Shown here: piece by piece, positions 1-7,944 of the stretch
How the letters are laid out: each line of letters opens with the position of its first letter
How positions within the stretch are numbered: the first letter of the stretch is position 1
Assembly: GCA_030426065.1 (NCBI GenBank)
Contig: JAUHZH010000046.1
Location: 1-9,812, forward strand
Direction: 5' to 3'
Length of the DNA: 9,812 bases
Source: Gammaproteobacteria bacterium
GTDB taxonomy: Bacteria > Pseudomonadota > Gammaproteobacteria > Xanthomonadales > Marinicellaceae
Position numbers and translations under genes: made by a program
Notes under the pieces: generated by a model
Database searches by the model: none
The model's input: only the letters and a program-made list of their open reading frames with translations
Told to the model about the DNA's origin: nothing

Positions 1-2351
1 GCAAAGGCGAACACCTCCAGCTGATGGAACAACTCAAAGGCAGCGGATTTGTTCGGGTCCGCATTGATGGAACGGTTTACAGCATTGATGATCTGCCGTC
101 TTTGAACCCCAAGCAAAAACATGACATTGAAGCCGTGGTTGATCGCTTTAAAGTCAAAGAGGGGATTCATCAACGTTTGGCAGAATCTTTTGAAACGGCT
201 TTGACTTGGGCCGATGGTTTGGCCAAAGTGGTGTCTTTTGATGATGAAGAGCCAGTGGATTTGTTGTTCAGCTCGCTGTTTTCCTGTCCGGTTTGTGATT
301 ATTCATTGAGTGAACTGGAGCCACGGCTGTTTTCTTTCAATTCACCCAATGGTGCTTGTGCTGAGTGTGATGGCTTGGGCATCAGTCAATTTTTTGACCC
401 AGACCGCATCGTCAGTGATTGGTCCTTGTCCTTATTCAATGGGGCCGTGCGTGGTTGGGACAAACGCAATGGCTATTATTTCCAAATGATCCAAGCGGTC
501 GCTGCGGCCTATGATTTTAATGTGGAGACGCCATTGGATGAACTGGCCGATGACATCAAAGACGTGATCTTTTTCGGCAGCGGTGACAAAAAAATACCGT
601 TCACTTATTACAGCGACAAAGGTCAGTACAACCGCAACCACACTTTTGAAGGCATCGCCAACAACATGAAGCGGCGTTACAAGGAGACCGAGTCTTCCAT
701 GGTTCGGGAGGAGCTGAACAAATACATCAGCAAAAAACCGTGCCCCTCATGTGAAGGTCAGCGTTTGAACCGTGCCGCGCGCCACGTATTCATTAACGAT
801 GTGCCATTGCCAAGGATCAATGCCATGTCAATCGCTGCTGCTTTGCAACATTTTCAAGACATCAAGCTGAAAGGCAACAAAGCCCAAATTGCGGAAAAAA
901 TCATCAAGGAAATCGCTGAACGTTTGAGCTTTTTGGTCAATGTGGGTTTGAATTACCTGACGTTAGACCGAAAAGCCGACTCCTTGTCAGGCGGAGAAGC
1001 GCAACGGATTCGATTGGCCAGCCAAATCGGCGCTGGCTTGGTGGGAGTGATGTATGTGTTGGATGAACCCTCCATTGGATTGCACCAAAGGGACAATGAA
1101 AAATTATTGAAAACCCTGGTCAATTTGAAAAATTTGGGCAACACGGTGATTGTGGTAGAACATGACGAAGACGCGGTGCGGATGGCAGATCACGTCATTG
1201 ACATCGGTCCTGGTGCGGGCGTGCACGGTGGAAACATTGTGGCTCAGGGCACACCGGAAGAAATCTGTGCCAACGAAGCTTCCATCACAGGACAGTTTTT
1301 GACCGGCAAACAAATGATTGAAGTGCCTCAAAAACGACATCCAGTTGACAAGAAAAAATTGTTCAAACTGAACGGTGCCCGCGGTAACAACTTGAAAAAT
1401 GTCAATTTAGAAATTCCAGCTGGCCTGTTCACTTGTGTCACCGGTGTTTCTGGTTCAGGCAAGTCAACTTTGATCAACGAAACCCTCTATAAGGTGTTGG
1501 CCAATGAGTTGAACCGTGCTTCGCAACAAGCCCAGGTCCATGAATCTTTTGAACACATTGAGCTGTTTGACAAAGTGGTGGACATTGATCAAAAACCGAT
1601 TGGCCGCACCCCTCGATCCAACCCCGCCACATACACCCAACTGTTTGGCCCGATCCGAGACTTGTTTGCTGGCACACCGGAATCGCGTGCCAGAGGTTAT
1701 AAACCGGGTCGATTCAGTTTCAACGTCAAAGGCGGTCGTTGTGAAGCCTGTCAAGGTGATGGTGTGATCAAGGTGGAAATGCATTTCTTGCCGGATGTGT
1801 ATGTCACTTGCGACACCTGTAAAGGCAAACGATACAACCGCGAAACCTTGGACATCCGATACAAAGGGAAGAACATTTACGAGGTGCTGGACATGACAGT
1901 GGAAGATGCAGTCGAGTTTTTTGCTGCCATCCCAACCATACACAACAAACTGCAGACATTGATGGATGTGGGTTTGAGTTACATCACCTTGGGACAAAAC
2001 GCCACCACATTGTCTGGTGGCGAAGCGCAGCGTGTCAAACTGGCCAAAGAATTGTCAAAACGCGACACCGGGCAAACGGTATACATTTTGGATGAGCCCA
2101 CCACCGGATTGCATTTCGCTGACATCAAACAATTGTTGAAAGTTTTGCACCGTTTGCGAGACAACGGCAACACCATCATTGTCATTGAACACAATTTGGA
2201 TGTCATCAAAACAGCCGACTGGATTGTTGATTTGGGACCAGAAGGTGGACACGGAGGCGGTGAAATCATTGCCACGGGCACACCAGAGGATTTGGTAAAA
2301 AACAAAAAAAGCCACACCGCTCAATTCCTGAAACCGATGTTGAAAAATTGA
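1..2351 (+). CDS. uvrA: UvrABC system protein A (excinuclease ABC subunit A), 5'-truncated by window edge
   Basis: UvrA is the damage-recognition ATPase of nucleotide excision repair. It dimerises, scans DNA with UvrB and loads UvrB at lesions in the cytoplasm. The frame is open from base 3, and the residues before the first Met (KGEHLQL) already match UvrA, so that Met is internal. About 782 residues are visible against roughly 940 in the family; the first Walker A lies off the window. Counting from the Met at base 24, visible features are: a zinc module with CxxC pairs at residues 88/91 and 112/115; the first ABC signature LSGGEAQR near 321 and Walker B LDEPS near 347; the second Walker A GVSGSGKST near 474; a second zinc module with CxxC at 573/576 and 596/599; the second signature near 663 and its LDEPTTGLH. 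All are intact, so the protein should be active. The promoter, and any LexA box, are outside the window. Confidence 0.98.
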   Translation, partial: KGEHLQLMEQLKGSGFVRVRIDGTVYSIDDLPSLNPKQKHDIEAVVDRFKVKEGIHQRLAESFETALTWADGLAKVVSFDDEEPVDLLFSSLFSCPVCDYSLSELEPRLFSFNSPNGACAECDGLGISQFFDPDRIVSDWSLSLFNGAVRGWDKRNGYYFQMIQAVAAAYDFNVETPLDELADDIKDVIFFGSGDKKIPFTYYSDKGQYNRNHTFEGIANNMKRRYKETESSMVREELNKYISKKPCPSCEGQRLNRAARHVFINDVPLPRINAMSIAAALQHFQDIKLKGNKAQIAEKIIKEIAERLSFLVNVGLNYLTLDRKADSLSGGEAQRIRLASQIGAGLVGVMYVLDEPSIGLHQRDNEKLLKTLVNLKNLGNTVIVVEHDEDAVRMADHVIDIGPGAGVHGGNIVAQGTPEEICANEASITGQFLTGKQMIEVPQKRHPVDKKKLFKLNGARGNNLKNVNLEIPAGLFTCVTGVSGSGKSTLINETLYKVLANELNRASQQAQVHESFEHIELFDKVVDIDQKPIGRTPRSNPATYTQLFGPIRDLFAGTPESRARGYKPGRFSFNVKGGRCEACQGDGVIKVEMHFLPDVYVTCDTCKGKRYNRETLDIRYKGKNIYEVLDMTVEDAVEFFAAIPTIHNKLQTLMDVGLSYITLGQNATTLSGGEAQRVKLAKELSKRDTGQTVYILDEPTTGLHFADIKQLLKVLHRLRDNGNTIIVIEHNLDVIKTADWIVDLGPEGGHGGGEIIATGTPEDLVKNKKSHTAQFLKPMLKN

Positions 2352-2400
2352 GGTCTGTTTCACAAAATACGTTCATCATCTGTTCAGTTAAAAGCACAAA

Positions 2401-2430
2401 TAATATCTCCTACTATTTCAAACAGGAGAG
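2401..2430 (+). promoter_or_regulatory. Possible SD-sequestering hairpin before the Sel1-like gene
   Basis: TCTCCT at 2406-2411 is the exact complement of AGGAGA at 2424-2429, with a 12-base loop. The right arm is the Shine-Dalgarno sequence of the next gene, 6-7 bases before its ATG, so folding would hide the ribosome binding site. A TAATAT box at 2401-2406 resembles a -10 element but has no convincing -35 at the right distance. Six base pairs can arise by chance, so this is a candidate only. Confidence 0.3.
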
Positions 2431-2435
2431 TAAAG

Positions 2436-3140
2436 ATGAAGTACGTATTGATTGTGTTTTTGACCTTGGCTGTTGACGCAACACACGCCACCACCAACAG
2501 CAACCCCGATTTTGTATATGGTCGTTACGGTTTGCATTTCAATGAAGATGGCCGTGTCATTAAACCAGACGAATACTATTTTCATCTGGCAGCGGAAGCC
2601 GAAATGGATGGATTGAAAGTGGCAGCGAGGAAGAATTTCCAAAGGGTGGCTTCCTATGGCAACACCTATGGATTCTATTACACCGCGCTGCTTTACATGC
2701 AGTCCAATGACTATGTCAAAGGCCATGCTTGGCTGTCATTCATCAAAAGCAAGCAGTTTGAGTTCTATCCCAAAGTGACACGTCTGAAAGCCAAATTAGA
2801 AAAAGTGTTGTCAACAGAGCAACTGCAAAGTGCCCAACAATTCAAGGCAAAGTTGGACGAAGTGTATGGTGTTCAGGCCACTTTTGACAGAAGAAAGAAG
2901 TGGAGCAAAAGTTTTAAACTGGGTGGCACACACATCCGCGGTCACGTACCTAATTTTTTGAGCATACAAACACGTTTTGTTGGTGACCAAGTCAACACCA
3001 GGGGGTCAGGCGATGTGTCTGCAATCCAATTAAGGAAAACCATCCGTGGTTTTGTTTATGAATATGACATGGACCTGCGAATCGAAGCCGGTGAAGTGAT
3101 CTTGAATGATTTGGAGCTGAATGGAGAGCCCCGCCTCTGA
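2436..3140 (+). CDS. Exported protein with a Sel1/TPR-like repeat, function unknown
   Basis: A 234-residue protein. The start at 2436 is supported by a strong Shine-Dalgarno AGGAGAG at 2424-2430 and by a signal peptide directly after it (basic start, hydrophobic residues 4-13, likely cleavage after THA at 16-18), so it should be exported to the periplasm or beyond. Residues about 47-107 look like paired helices of a Sel1-like repeat, with small residues and the 'NDYVKGHAWLSF' pattern typical of those repeats. The following LSTEQLQSAQQF stretch resembles the helix that often closes Sel1 modules. The C-terminal part, about 160-234, is basic then strand-like and I do not recognise it. There are no cysteines. 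It follows uvrA on the same strand after 84 bases with no clear terminator, so it may be co-transcribed, but nothing in it suggests a repair role. Confidence 0.85.
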   Translation: MKYVLIVFLTLAVDATHATTNSNPDFVYGRYGLHFNEDGRVIKPDEYYFHLAAEAEMDGLKVAARKNFQRVASYGNTYGFYYTALLYMQSNDYVKGHAWLSFIKSKQFEFYPKVTRLKAKLEKVLSTEQLQSAQQFKAKLDEVYGVQATFDRRKKWSKSFKLGGTHIRGHVPNFLSIQTRFVGDQVNTRGSGDVSAIQLRKTIRGFVYEYDMDLRIEAGEVILNDLELNGEPRL

Positions 3141-3159
3141 TCAATAGTTTTGTTTTAAA

Positions 3160-3180
3160 AGCCTCATTGGCTGGTCTTTT
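3160..3180. terminator. Weak hairpin between convergent genes
   Basis: AGCC (3160-3163) and GGCT (3169-3172) can form a 4-bp stem with a 5-base loop. It is flanked by AAAA on the left and TTTT (3177-3180) on the right. It sits in the 65-base gap between two converging genes, where a bidirectional terminator is expected. The stem is short, so support comes mainly from position. Confidence 0.3.
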
Positions 3181-3205
3181 GATCATGCTTGAAAGATTGC
3201 AATAA

Positions 3206-4276
3206 TCACTGGCAGCACAACACGGGGTAGCTGTAGCCACAGCCAACATTGCGTCTGAGGTGAGCAAAATCACCAGGCAAGCCACCACCGTTACCGGGTG
3301 AGGCCTGATCGAAGCGCAGGAGCATGGTGGTACCTCTGGCGACATCACCTGCGTTTTCCAATAAACCATAACAATTACTATGAACGGAGTTGTTTTCATC
3401 AAATCCAGATCCAGAGTAATTATTGAAGGTAAAGTCATCGGTCCATAATTCCACGTTATTGATGTTATTAGTGTCGTTGGGAAAGCGTTTACTGGCCAAT
3501 GCCCTGCTGACTTCGTGGCTGGTGCACATGTGTGCCCCGGAGTGGCTGGGGAAAGAGTCTTGGCACATGGCATTGGCGGCTTGGCTGCCTGAGTCACCAT
3601 TATAATTGAATTTACCGTTACTGGTTTGGTAGCTGCGGCCAAGGATTCGGGGGCCGTTGACCACACGGTCGTTGAGTGTGTTTAACTGTTGTTGCAGTGC
3701 GGTGATGGTGTTGTTGAGGTTGTCGATCACGGCTTGTTGGGCAAAATCCTGACTGTCCATGCCATCGAGCAGGTCTGCATTCAAGTTGGAACCCGAACCG
3801 CCTTGAATGTGTATCGACTGAATGCTGTTCAGTGCGATGTCGTCGCCTGAAATGCTGCCATTGGCGATTTCAGCACCACTTACTGCATCGATTGCGACCA
3901 TTTCTGCGTGTAAAGCATAAGGTGCGGCCTGAATGGCTTGCCTCGGTGTCAACAATTCGAGCGGATCTGCACTGTTGCTGATTTGTACGGCCACTTCGAG
4001 CCACAGTTGATCGCCGGCAAAAGCGCCGGGTCCAAAGTCCAGTTCAACGGTAAAAATACCTTGGTTAACCGCCACATTGTCGATGAACAGAGTGTTACCG
4101 ATTTGCAAACCATTTTCTGCCGCATCAAACAGCGCGAAACTGAAATTGTGTGGGCCATCGGCTGTAACGTTGGCTGTGGACAGTTCGCCCTGGAAGCTGA
4201 TGGCTGTGTTGACTTGGGCGGTTGTAGTCAAACTGACGGCAATCAATAGAGTGAGGGTGATGATAAGTTTATTCAT
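3206..4276 (-). CDS. Secreted protein with tail-fibre-like middle and Cys-rich C-terminal domain
   Basis: A 356-residue exported protein. I chose the ATG at 4276, not the longer ATG at 4315, because it has a Shine-Dalgarno AGGAG (4283-4287) and is followed directly by a signal peptide (MNKLIITLTLLIAV, cleavage near TTTA at 17-20). Residues about 24-124 match a widespread extracellular module: 'FQGELS', 'FSFALFDA', 'NQGIFTVELDFG', then 'LTPRQAIQAAPYALHA'. Next are an 'NGSISGDDI' stretch and an 'LNADLLDGMDSQDF' stretch like those in tail-fibre or adhesin stalks, then a short coiled coil at about 182-205 that could trimerise. The C-terminal domain, about 208-356, has six Cys (238, 251, 302, 346, 354, 355) with 'HMCTSHEV' and a final 'PVLCC', reminiscent of C-type-lectin-like or DUF1554-type domains; that match is tentative. 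It is last in the sigma/kinase operon and overlaps the gene before it by 8 bases. The role is probably at the cell surface or secreted, possibly binding. Confidence 0.85.
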   Translation of the reverse strand: MNKLIITLTLLIAVSLTTTAQVNTAISFQGELSTANVTADGPHNFSFALFDAAENGLQIGNTLFIDNVAVNQGIFTVELDFGPGAFAGDQLWLEVAVQISNSADPLELLTPRQAIQAAPYALHAEMVAIDAVSGAEIANGSISGDDIALNSIQSIHIQGGSGSNLNADLLDGMDSQDFAQQAVIDNLNNTITALQQQLNTLNDRVVNGPRILGRSYQTSNGKFNYNGDSGSQAANAMCQDSFPSHSGAHMCTSHEVSRALASKRFPNDTNNINNVELWTDDFTFNNYSGSGFDENNSVHSNCYGLLENAGDVARGTTMLLRFDQASPGNGGGLPGDFAHLRRNVGCGYSYPVLCCQ

Positions 4277-4598
4277 GGTAAGCTCCTGCGGTTTTGATTG
4301 GGGTTTCAATTTCAAATGTGGCGGTGTAAATCAAATCGCTTGGCCAGCTCCTTTGCGGGGTAATCAATCCAGCGATGAGCTGCCAGTTACCACCTGAGGA
4401 TGTTTGGTTGCTGTGTAGGCCGATGCTGGCTGCTAGGGTGAATGAAGCGCCTTGCAAGGTGCCGCCAGAGGCGTGCGCAGAACGCAAGATTTGGAATTGA
4501 CTTGGCTGGCCGTTGGTGTTTGTGTCAGTTTCTGTGGCGAAGGCGCCACCGCTGAACAGCAGTGTCAATGTAAGGGCTTTTTTGATGATGGCTTTCAT
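4269..4598 (-). CDS. Small secreted protein with a Gly-Gly repeat motif
   Basis: A 109-residue exported protein with a clear signal peptide (KK at 6-7, hydrophobic core, cleavage after AFA at 19-21). The mature part, about 34-78, follows a motif common in bacterial secreted proteins: 'FQILRSAHASGG', a hydrophobic 'FTLAASIG', then 'SSGGNWQLIAGL', that is, two Gly-Gly turns joined by short strands. The end, 'SDLIYTATFE', loosely resembles the short 'IF..GFE' tails seen on secreted proteins of some gammaproteobacteria. The Shine-Dalgarno is weak. It starts 62 bases after the kinase stop. Its last codons carry the ribosome binding site and start of the next gene (8-base overlap, 4269-4276), so the two are probably translationally coupled. 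Function is unknown; joint action with the downstream secreted protein is inferred from the coupling. Confidence 0.8.
   Translation of the reverse strand: MKAIIKKALTLTLLFSGGAFATETDTNTNGQPSQFQILRSAHASGGTLQGASFTLAASIGLHSNQTSSGGNWQLIAGLITPQRSWPSDLIYTATFEIETPIKTAGAYHE
4281..4287 (-). promoter_or_regulatory. Ribosome binding site inside the upstream gene
   Basis: AGGAGCT on the minus strand lies 4-6 bases before the ATG at 4276, within the last codons of the 109-residue gene. It decides the start of the 356-residue protein in favour of 4276. Confidence 0.75.
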
Positions 4599-4660
4599 GG
4601 CATGTTCGCTTTGACTTATGGTAAGTAGCGAGTTTTTTCTGCCAACAGGTCATCAGTGGG

Positions 4661-7324
4661 CTATTTTTTTTCGAAATTTCCCTGTTCTGCCATCATCAAC
4701 TGGCCTTCTGAACCATCTTGATATATGCGTTTTGATTGATTGATGGCTTGATTGATGGCGGTGTTGGCCAGCTCATGGTAGCCGCAAGCATGAAGTTTTT
4801 GCCCAAGCCAGGCTTGGCTGTGCATCAAACGCCAACTGTTGACATCCTCTTGATCTAATTGAGGCCGCAACGATTCATAGGCTTCTTTGCCTGCCAGGCA
4901 GTTTTGTGAAAGCGCCATGGCGGTGAGTGTGACTTCGTTATACAAGTTACTTCTTGTTGAATGCTGATAAACTAGCATGACTCGATCCAGAAGTTCTTGG
5001 GCTTCATCAAAACGATTCAGCTTCACCAACACCCGGGCCAAATTGGCCTGAACGCTGGCCAACCTCATGGGTTGATGGGCCATGATTTCAGTTCGAATCA
5101 TTAAAGACTCACGAAACAGCTGTTCAGCTTCATCCAAATGGCCCATGTCTTCATGCAAATAAGCCAAGTTGTTGGCAGTGATGGCAAAAGTCACAGACTG
5201 TTTGCCCAGGCTGTGTTCAGTGATGCTCAAGGTTTTTGAGTAAGCATCAAGGGCTTTCGAAAACAATCCTTGATCATGATAAAACGTACCCAGTTCGGCA
5301 AACAGGTTGCCCATTTTTGGGTTGTTTTCCTGATACAGTTTTTGTGCCATTTTGAGGCTTGCCTGTAATGTGGCTTCGGCTTCTTTGTAGCGTTTTAGGC
5401 GCATCAGTTTAACGGCTTTCGAAACAAGCCTTTCTTGGATAATGGGGTGGTTTTTTCCGTGTGCCAGGTGCGCATAGTTGATGGCTTGATTGATGGCATC
5501 CAGGCCTTTTTGGTTGTCGTCGAAGCGATAGGAAGCCGCCCGCTCATTATAAAGTCGTCCCATCAGCAGTGGGTCTTCAACTTGTTTTTGTTCAATCAAA
5601 TCAAACGCTTGGTTAATGGTGGTTCTGGCTGCATCGAATTGATCTGATTCTTGTTGCCAGGTGGCTAATCGGGCCCAATGCCAGGCCATGACATCAGGTT
5701 TGAAAGGGTGATGATTGGCCAGTTGCTGTGCTGCAGTCATGACCTCCTCCGCTGCATTGGGTTCACCGGACCACATTTGGTTGATGGCCATTTGACCCAT
5801 GCCAGTCAGTTGATCGTCAAGCAGGTGGTGATTTTTAGCCAGATCGATGCTTTGCTGGTAATAGTGCAAGCCTTTGGGGTAATTGCCGAGGTTGACGTGA
5901 ATGCTGGCAAGGGTGTGTAGTAAATTGATCTTCAACTGTGGCTGATCGTTCAGTCCATGGGTCAATTGGATTTCGCCAGTGGCCAACACGTCATCCAATG
6001 TCGGGCTGTTGCCTTGACTGCCCAATGGTGATGCTGATTTTAAAATAGACAGCAAAAAGTCTTTGGTTTTTTCAGCCAGAAGGCTTTGTTGTTCAGCCTT
6101 TTGTTGGGCCAGTTGAGCAGCTCTGACTTGGACTTTCATGGCTTGCTGGTGCTTCCAACTCATGACCATCAATATCACCAACACAGACAATAGCAGCAGA
6201 GCAAACACGCTGCTGACTGGGTTCCGTTGAATCAACTTTTTGAGGCGGTAACTGGTGGTGTCACTGGTTGCCATCACAGGTTGGCTGTTGAGGTAATTGT
6301 TGATGTCTGTATTCAGTTCAGCAACGGTTTGGTAGCGTTCTATAGGGGATTTTTTTAGCGTTTTAAGAATGAGGTTATCTAAATCCTGATTGATTTTGAT
6401 ACCCTGAACTGGGTTGGCCAAACTGGGCTTGATCGGTGGTTTTTCGGTCACTTCTGAAACCAGTTCGGCCAATGAACCGCTGTGTTGCTGTTGGGCTGGC
6501 GTGCCCGTCACCACTTCATACAACAACAAACCCAGCCCATACACATCAGTGGCTGTGGATACCGGCTCGCCCTTGAGTTGTTCAGGGCTGGCATAAGCCT
6601 TGGTCAGCATTTGGTCTTTAACAGTTTCGGTGATGTCAATTTGGTCTTGTTTGGCCACGCCAAAATCGAGTAGCTTAACCATGCCTTGTTTATTGACTAA
6701 AACATTTGAGGGTTTGATGTCACGGTGAATGACGCCATTTTGATGGGCAAACTGCACCGCATCAGCAACTGATGAACACAGTTTAAGTATGTCTCTGAGG
6801 CTTGGTTGATGGGCCTTGATGTGTTCAGTCAAAGTGACACCATCGATCCACTCCAGCACCATGAATAACCTGCCATCAGATAAGCTGCCACCATCGATGA
6901 ATTGGGCAATGTTGGTGTGTTTGAGGCTGGCCAAAATGCCTCGCTCGGCCTGAAACCGCAGCAATTCTTGTCGGCTGTGTATGGGTTTGATGATTTTGAT
7001 GGCCACTTTGTGGTCATAGCCCTCGCCTTGTCTTTGTGCAAGCCACACTTCGCCTTGTCCACCACGGCCCAATTGTTTAATCAGTTGGTAATCATGCAAT
7101 ACATCTTCTGCTTTCAGGGGAGTGACACCCAGGTCATCAGTCACTTCATTGATCATGGCAGCGGTCAGTCCATAATCAATGGTTTGGTTTTTTAACATGC
7201 TGATGACCTTGTCTTTGACCACTTGTTCAAAGCCTGATTGTTCAACCCAGGCCAGCCGCTCATGTACTGGTAGGTCCATGCATTGGTTGAATAAAGTTTT
7301 CAGATTTTTCCCAAAATCACTCAT
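4661..7324 (-). CDS. Membrane Ser/Thr protein kinase with C-terminal TPR region (Hanks type, sigma-linked)
   Basis: An 887-residue kinase. Residues 1-78 are the helical leader usual in kinases paired with ECF sigma factors ('LFNQCMDLPVHERLAW'). The kinase domain, about 79-342, keeps every catalytic element: Gly loop GRGGQG 86-91, VAIK Lys110, helix-C Glu127, HRDIKPSN 200-207 (Asp202, Asn207), DFG 220-222, SPE in place of APE at 246-248, Asp260 and Arg330. Thr241 and nearby Thr/Ser in the activation loop are likely autophosphorylation sites. One membrane helix (about 372-389) follows. Residues 391-420 are a Gln/Ala/Lys-rich helix, and 460-800 hold about eight TPR-like helix pairs, probably periplasmic and protein-binding. 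The start at 7324 fits the family; its Shine-Dalgarno is weak. It lies 36 bases after the sigma gene, which suggests one transcript and makes the sigma factor the likely substrate (inference). Confidence 0.95.
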   Translation of the reverse strand: MSDFGKNLKTLFNQCMDLPVHERLAWVEQSGFEQVVKDKVISMLKNQTIDYGLTAAMINEVTDDLGVTPLKAEDVLHDYQLIKQLGRGGQGEVWLAQRQGEGYDHKVAIKIIKPIHSRQELLRFQAERGILASLKHTNIAQFIDGGSLSDGRLFMVLEWIDGVTLTEHIKAHQPSLRDILKLCSSVADAVQFAHQNGVIHRDIKPSNVLVNKQGMVKLLDFGVAKQDQIDITETVKDQMLTKAYASPEQLKGEPVSTATDVYGLGLLLYEVVTGTPAQQQHSGSLAELVSEVTEKPPIKPSLANPVQGIKINQDLDNLILKTLKKSPIERYQTVAELNTDINNYLNSQPVMATSDTTSYRLKKLIQRNPVSSVFALLLLSVLVILMVMSWKHQQAMKVQVRAAQLAQQKAEQQSLLAEKTKDFLLSILKSASPLGSQGNSPTLDDVLATGEIQLTHGLNDQPQLKINLLHTLASIHVNLGNYPKGLHYYQQSIDLAKNHHLLDDQLTGMGQMAINQMWSGEPNAAEEVMTAAQQLANHHPFKPDVMAWHWARLATWQQESDQFDAARTTINQAFDLIEQKQVEDPLLMGRLYNERAASYRFDDNQKGLDAINQAINYAHLAHGKNHPIIQERLVSKAVKLMRLKRYKEAEATLQASLKMAQKLYQENNPKMGNLFAELGTFYHDQGLFSKALDAYSKTLSITEHSLGKQSVTFAITANNLAYLHEDMGHLDEAEQLFRESLMIRTEIMAHQPMRLASVQANLARVLVKLNRFDEAQELLDRVMLVYQHSTRSNLYNEVTLTAMALSQNCLAGKEAYESLRPQLDQEDVNSWRLMHSQAWLGQKLHACGYHELANTAINQAINQSKRIYQDGSEGQLMMAEQGNFEKK

Positions 7325-7360
7325 GACTGGATCCGGTTCAGGCAGCTTAAAATTTACACT

Positions 7361-7915
7361 TCACGATTGTTGGTTCTGATGGGCATGTGTCACGTGGTCA
7401 CTGACAAAGGCACGTCCAAATTGCAAATCACGTTGCACGGTGCTGAGCGAGACAGCCAATAATTCTGCGACTTTTTGCTGGTCCAAGCCAGTGAAATAAA
7501 CCCATTCAACCACTTGTGCGCTGCGTTCGTCGATGGCTTTGAGTGCATCAATGGCCTCACTGATGTGAATGAAATCAGGTTCTTGAGACTGCATGAGACC
7601 CAGCGAGTCAGTCAAGGTTACCTGGTTCAGTGCCCCTTGCTGTTTCTGACTGTTTTTGTGTCTGGCATAGTCTACCAACAAGCGCCGCATTTGCCTGGCC
7701 AGGGTCCTGAAATGGTGCTTTTCATCAGTAAACCCCAAATCGTAGTTGGACATTTTGAGGTAAGCATCATGGACTAGGTCAGTGGGCGAAATGGTATGAC
7801 CCGAGCGCTCCTTTTTCATTAAATTATGTGCCAGGATTCTGAGCTGCTGGTAGACGCTTTCTTCTATTCTCAAGTTTGCATCGCCAAGATTGTCTTGTTC
7901 GCTGTTGGGTTCCAT
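7361..7915 (-). CDS. ECF-family sigma factor, kinase-linked (Sigma70_ECF / ECF43-like)
   Basis: A 184-residue sigma factor that should direct RNA polymerase to a small set of promoters. Region 2 spans about 20-88, with the hallmark stretches of this family: 'LRILAHNLMKKERSGHTISPTDLVHDAYLKM', then 'HHFRTLARQMRRLLVDYARHK'. Region 4 spans about 120-175, with 'VVEWVYFTGLDQQKVAELL' and a helix-turn-helix 'VSLSTVQRDLQFGRAF'. The family lacks an ordinary anti-sigma factor and is often encoded beside a Ser/Thr kinase, as here. Around residues 43-46 (SPTD) it has Ser and Thr where typical ECF factors carry acidic residues; in Vibrio EcfP, phosphorylation in this region activates the sigma factor. The start at 7915 leaves about 19 residues before region 2, normal for the family; no strong Shine-Dalgarno is visible. 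It is the first gene of the minus-strand operon. Confidence 0.93.
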   Translation of the reverse strand: MEPNSEQDNLGDANLRIEESVYQQLRILAHNLMKKERSGHTISPTDLVHDAYLKMSNYDLGFTDEKHHFRTLARQMRRLLVDYARHKNSQKQQGALNQVTLTDSLGLMQSQEPDFIHISEAIDALKAIDERSAQVVEWVYFTGLDQQKVAELLAVSLSTVQRDLQFGRAFVSDHVTHAHQNQQS

Positions 7916-7944
7916 TCAGTTGACTGGGTTTCATAACGATTCAA

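Noticed and set aside
1464..1997. Long minus-strand open frame (177 codons) opposite uvrA
   Set aside because: It lies wholly antisense to conserved uvrA codons, including the second zinc module, and its peptide has no recognisable domain.
2992..3666. Minus-strand open frame of 224 codons across the convergent gap
   Set aside because: It overlaps the 3' end of one supported gene and the Cys-rich domain of another in a different frame, with no signal peptide or ribosome binding site.
4277..4315. Longer start for the tail-fibre-like protein at 4315
   Set aside because: It would put 13 polar residues before an obvious signal peptide and lacks a Shine-Dalgarno; 4276 has both.
4663..4674. Run of eight A at the kinase 3' end as a frameshift or slippage site
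   Set aside because: It lies at the last two codons before the stop, so slippage would only alter the tail; nothing suggests a functional extension.
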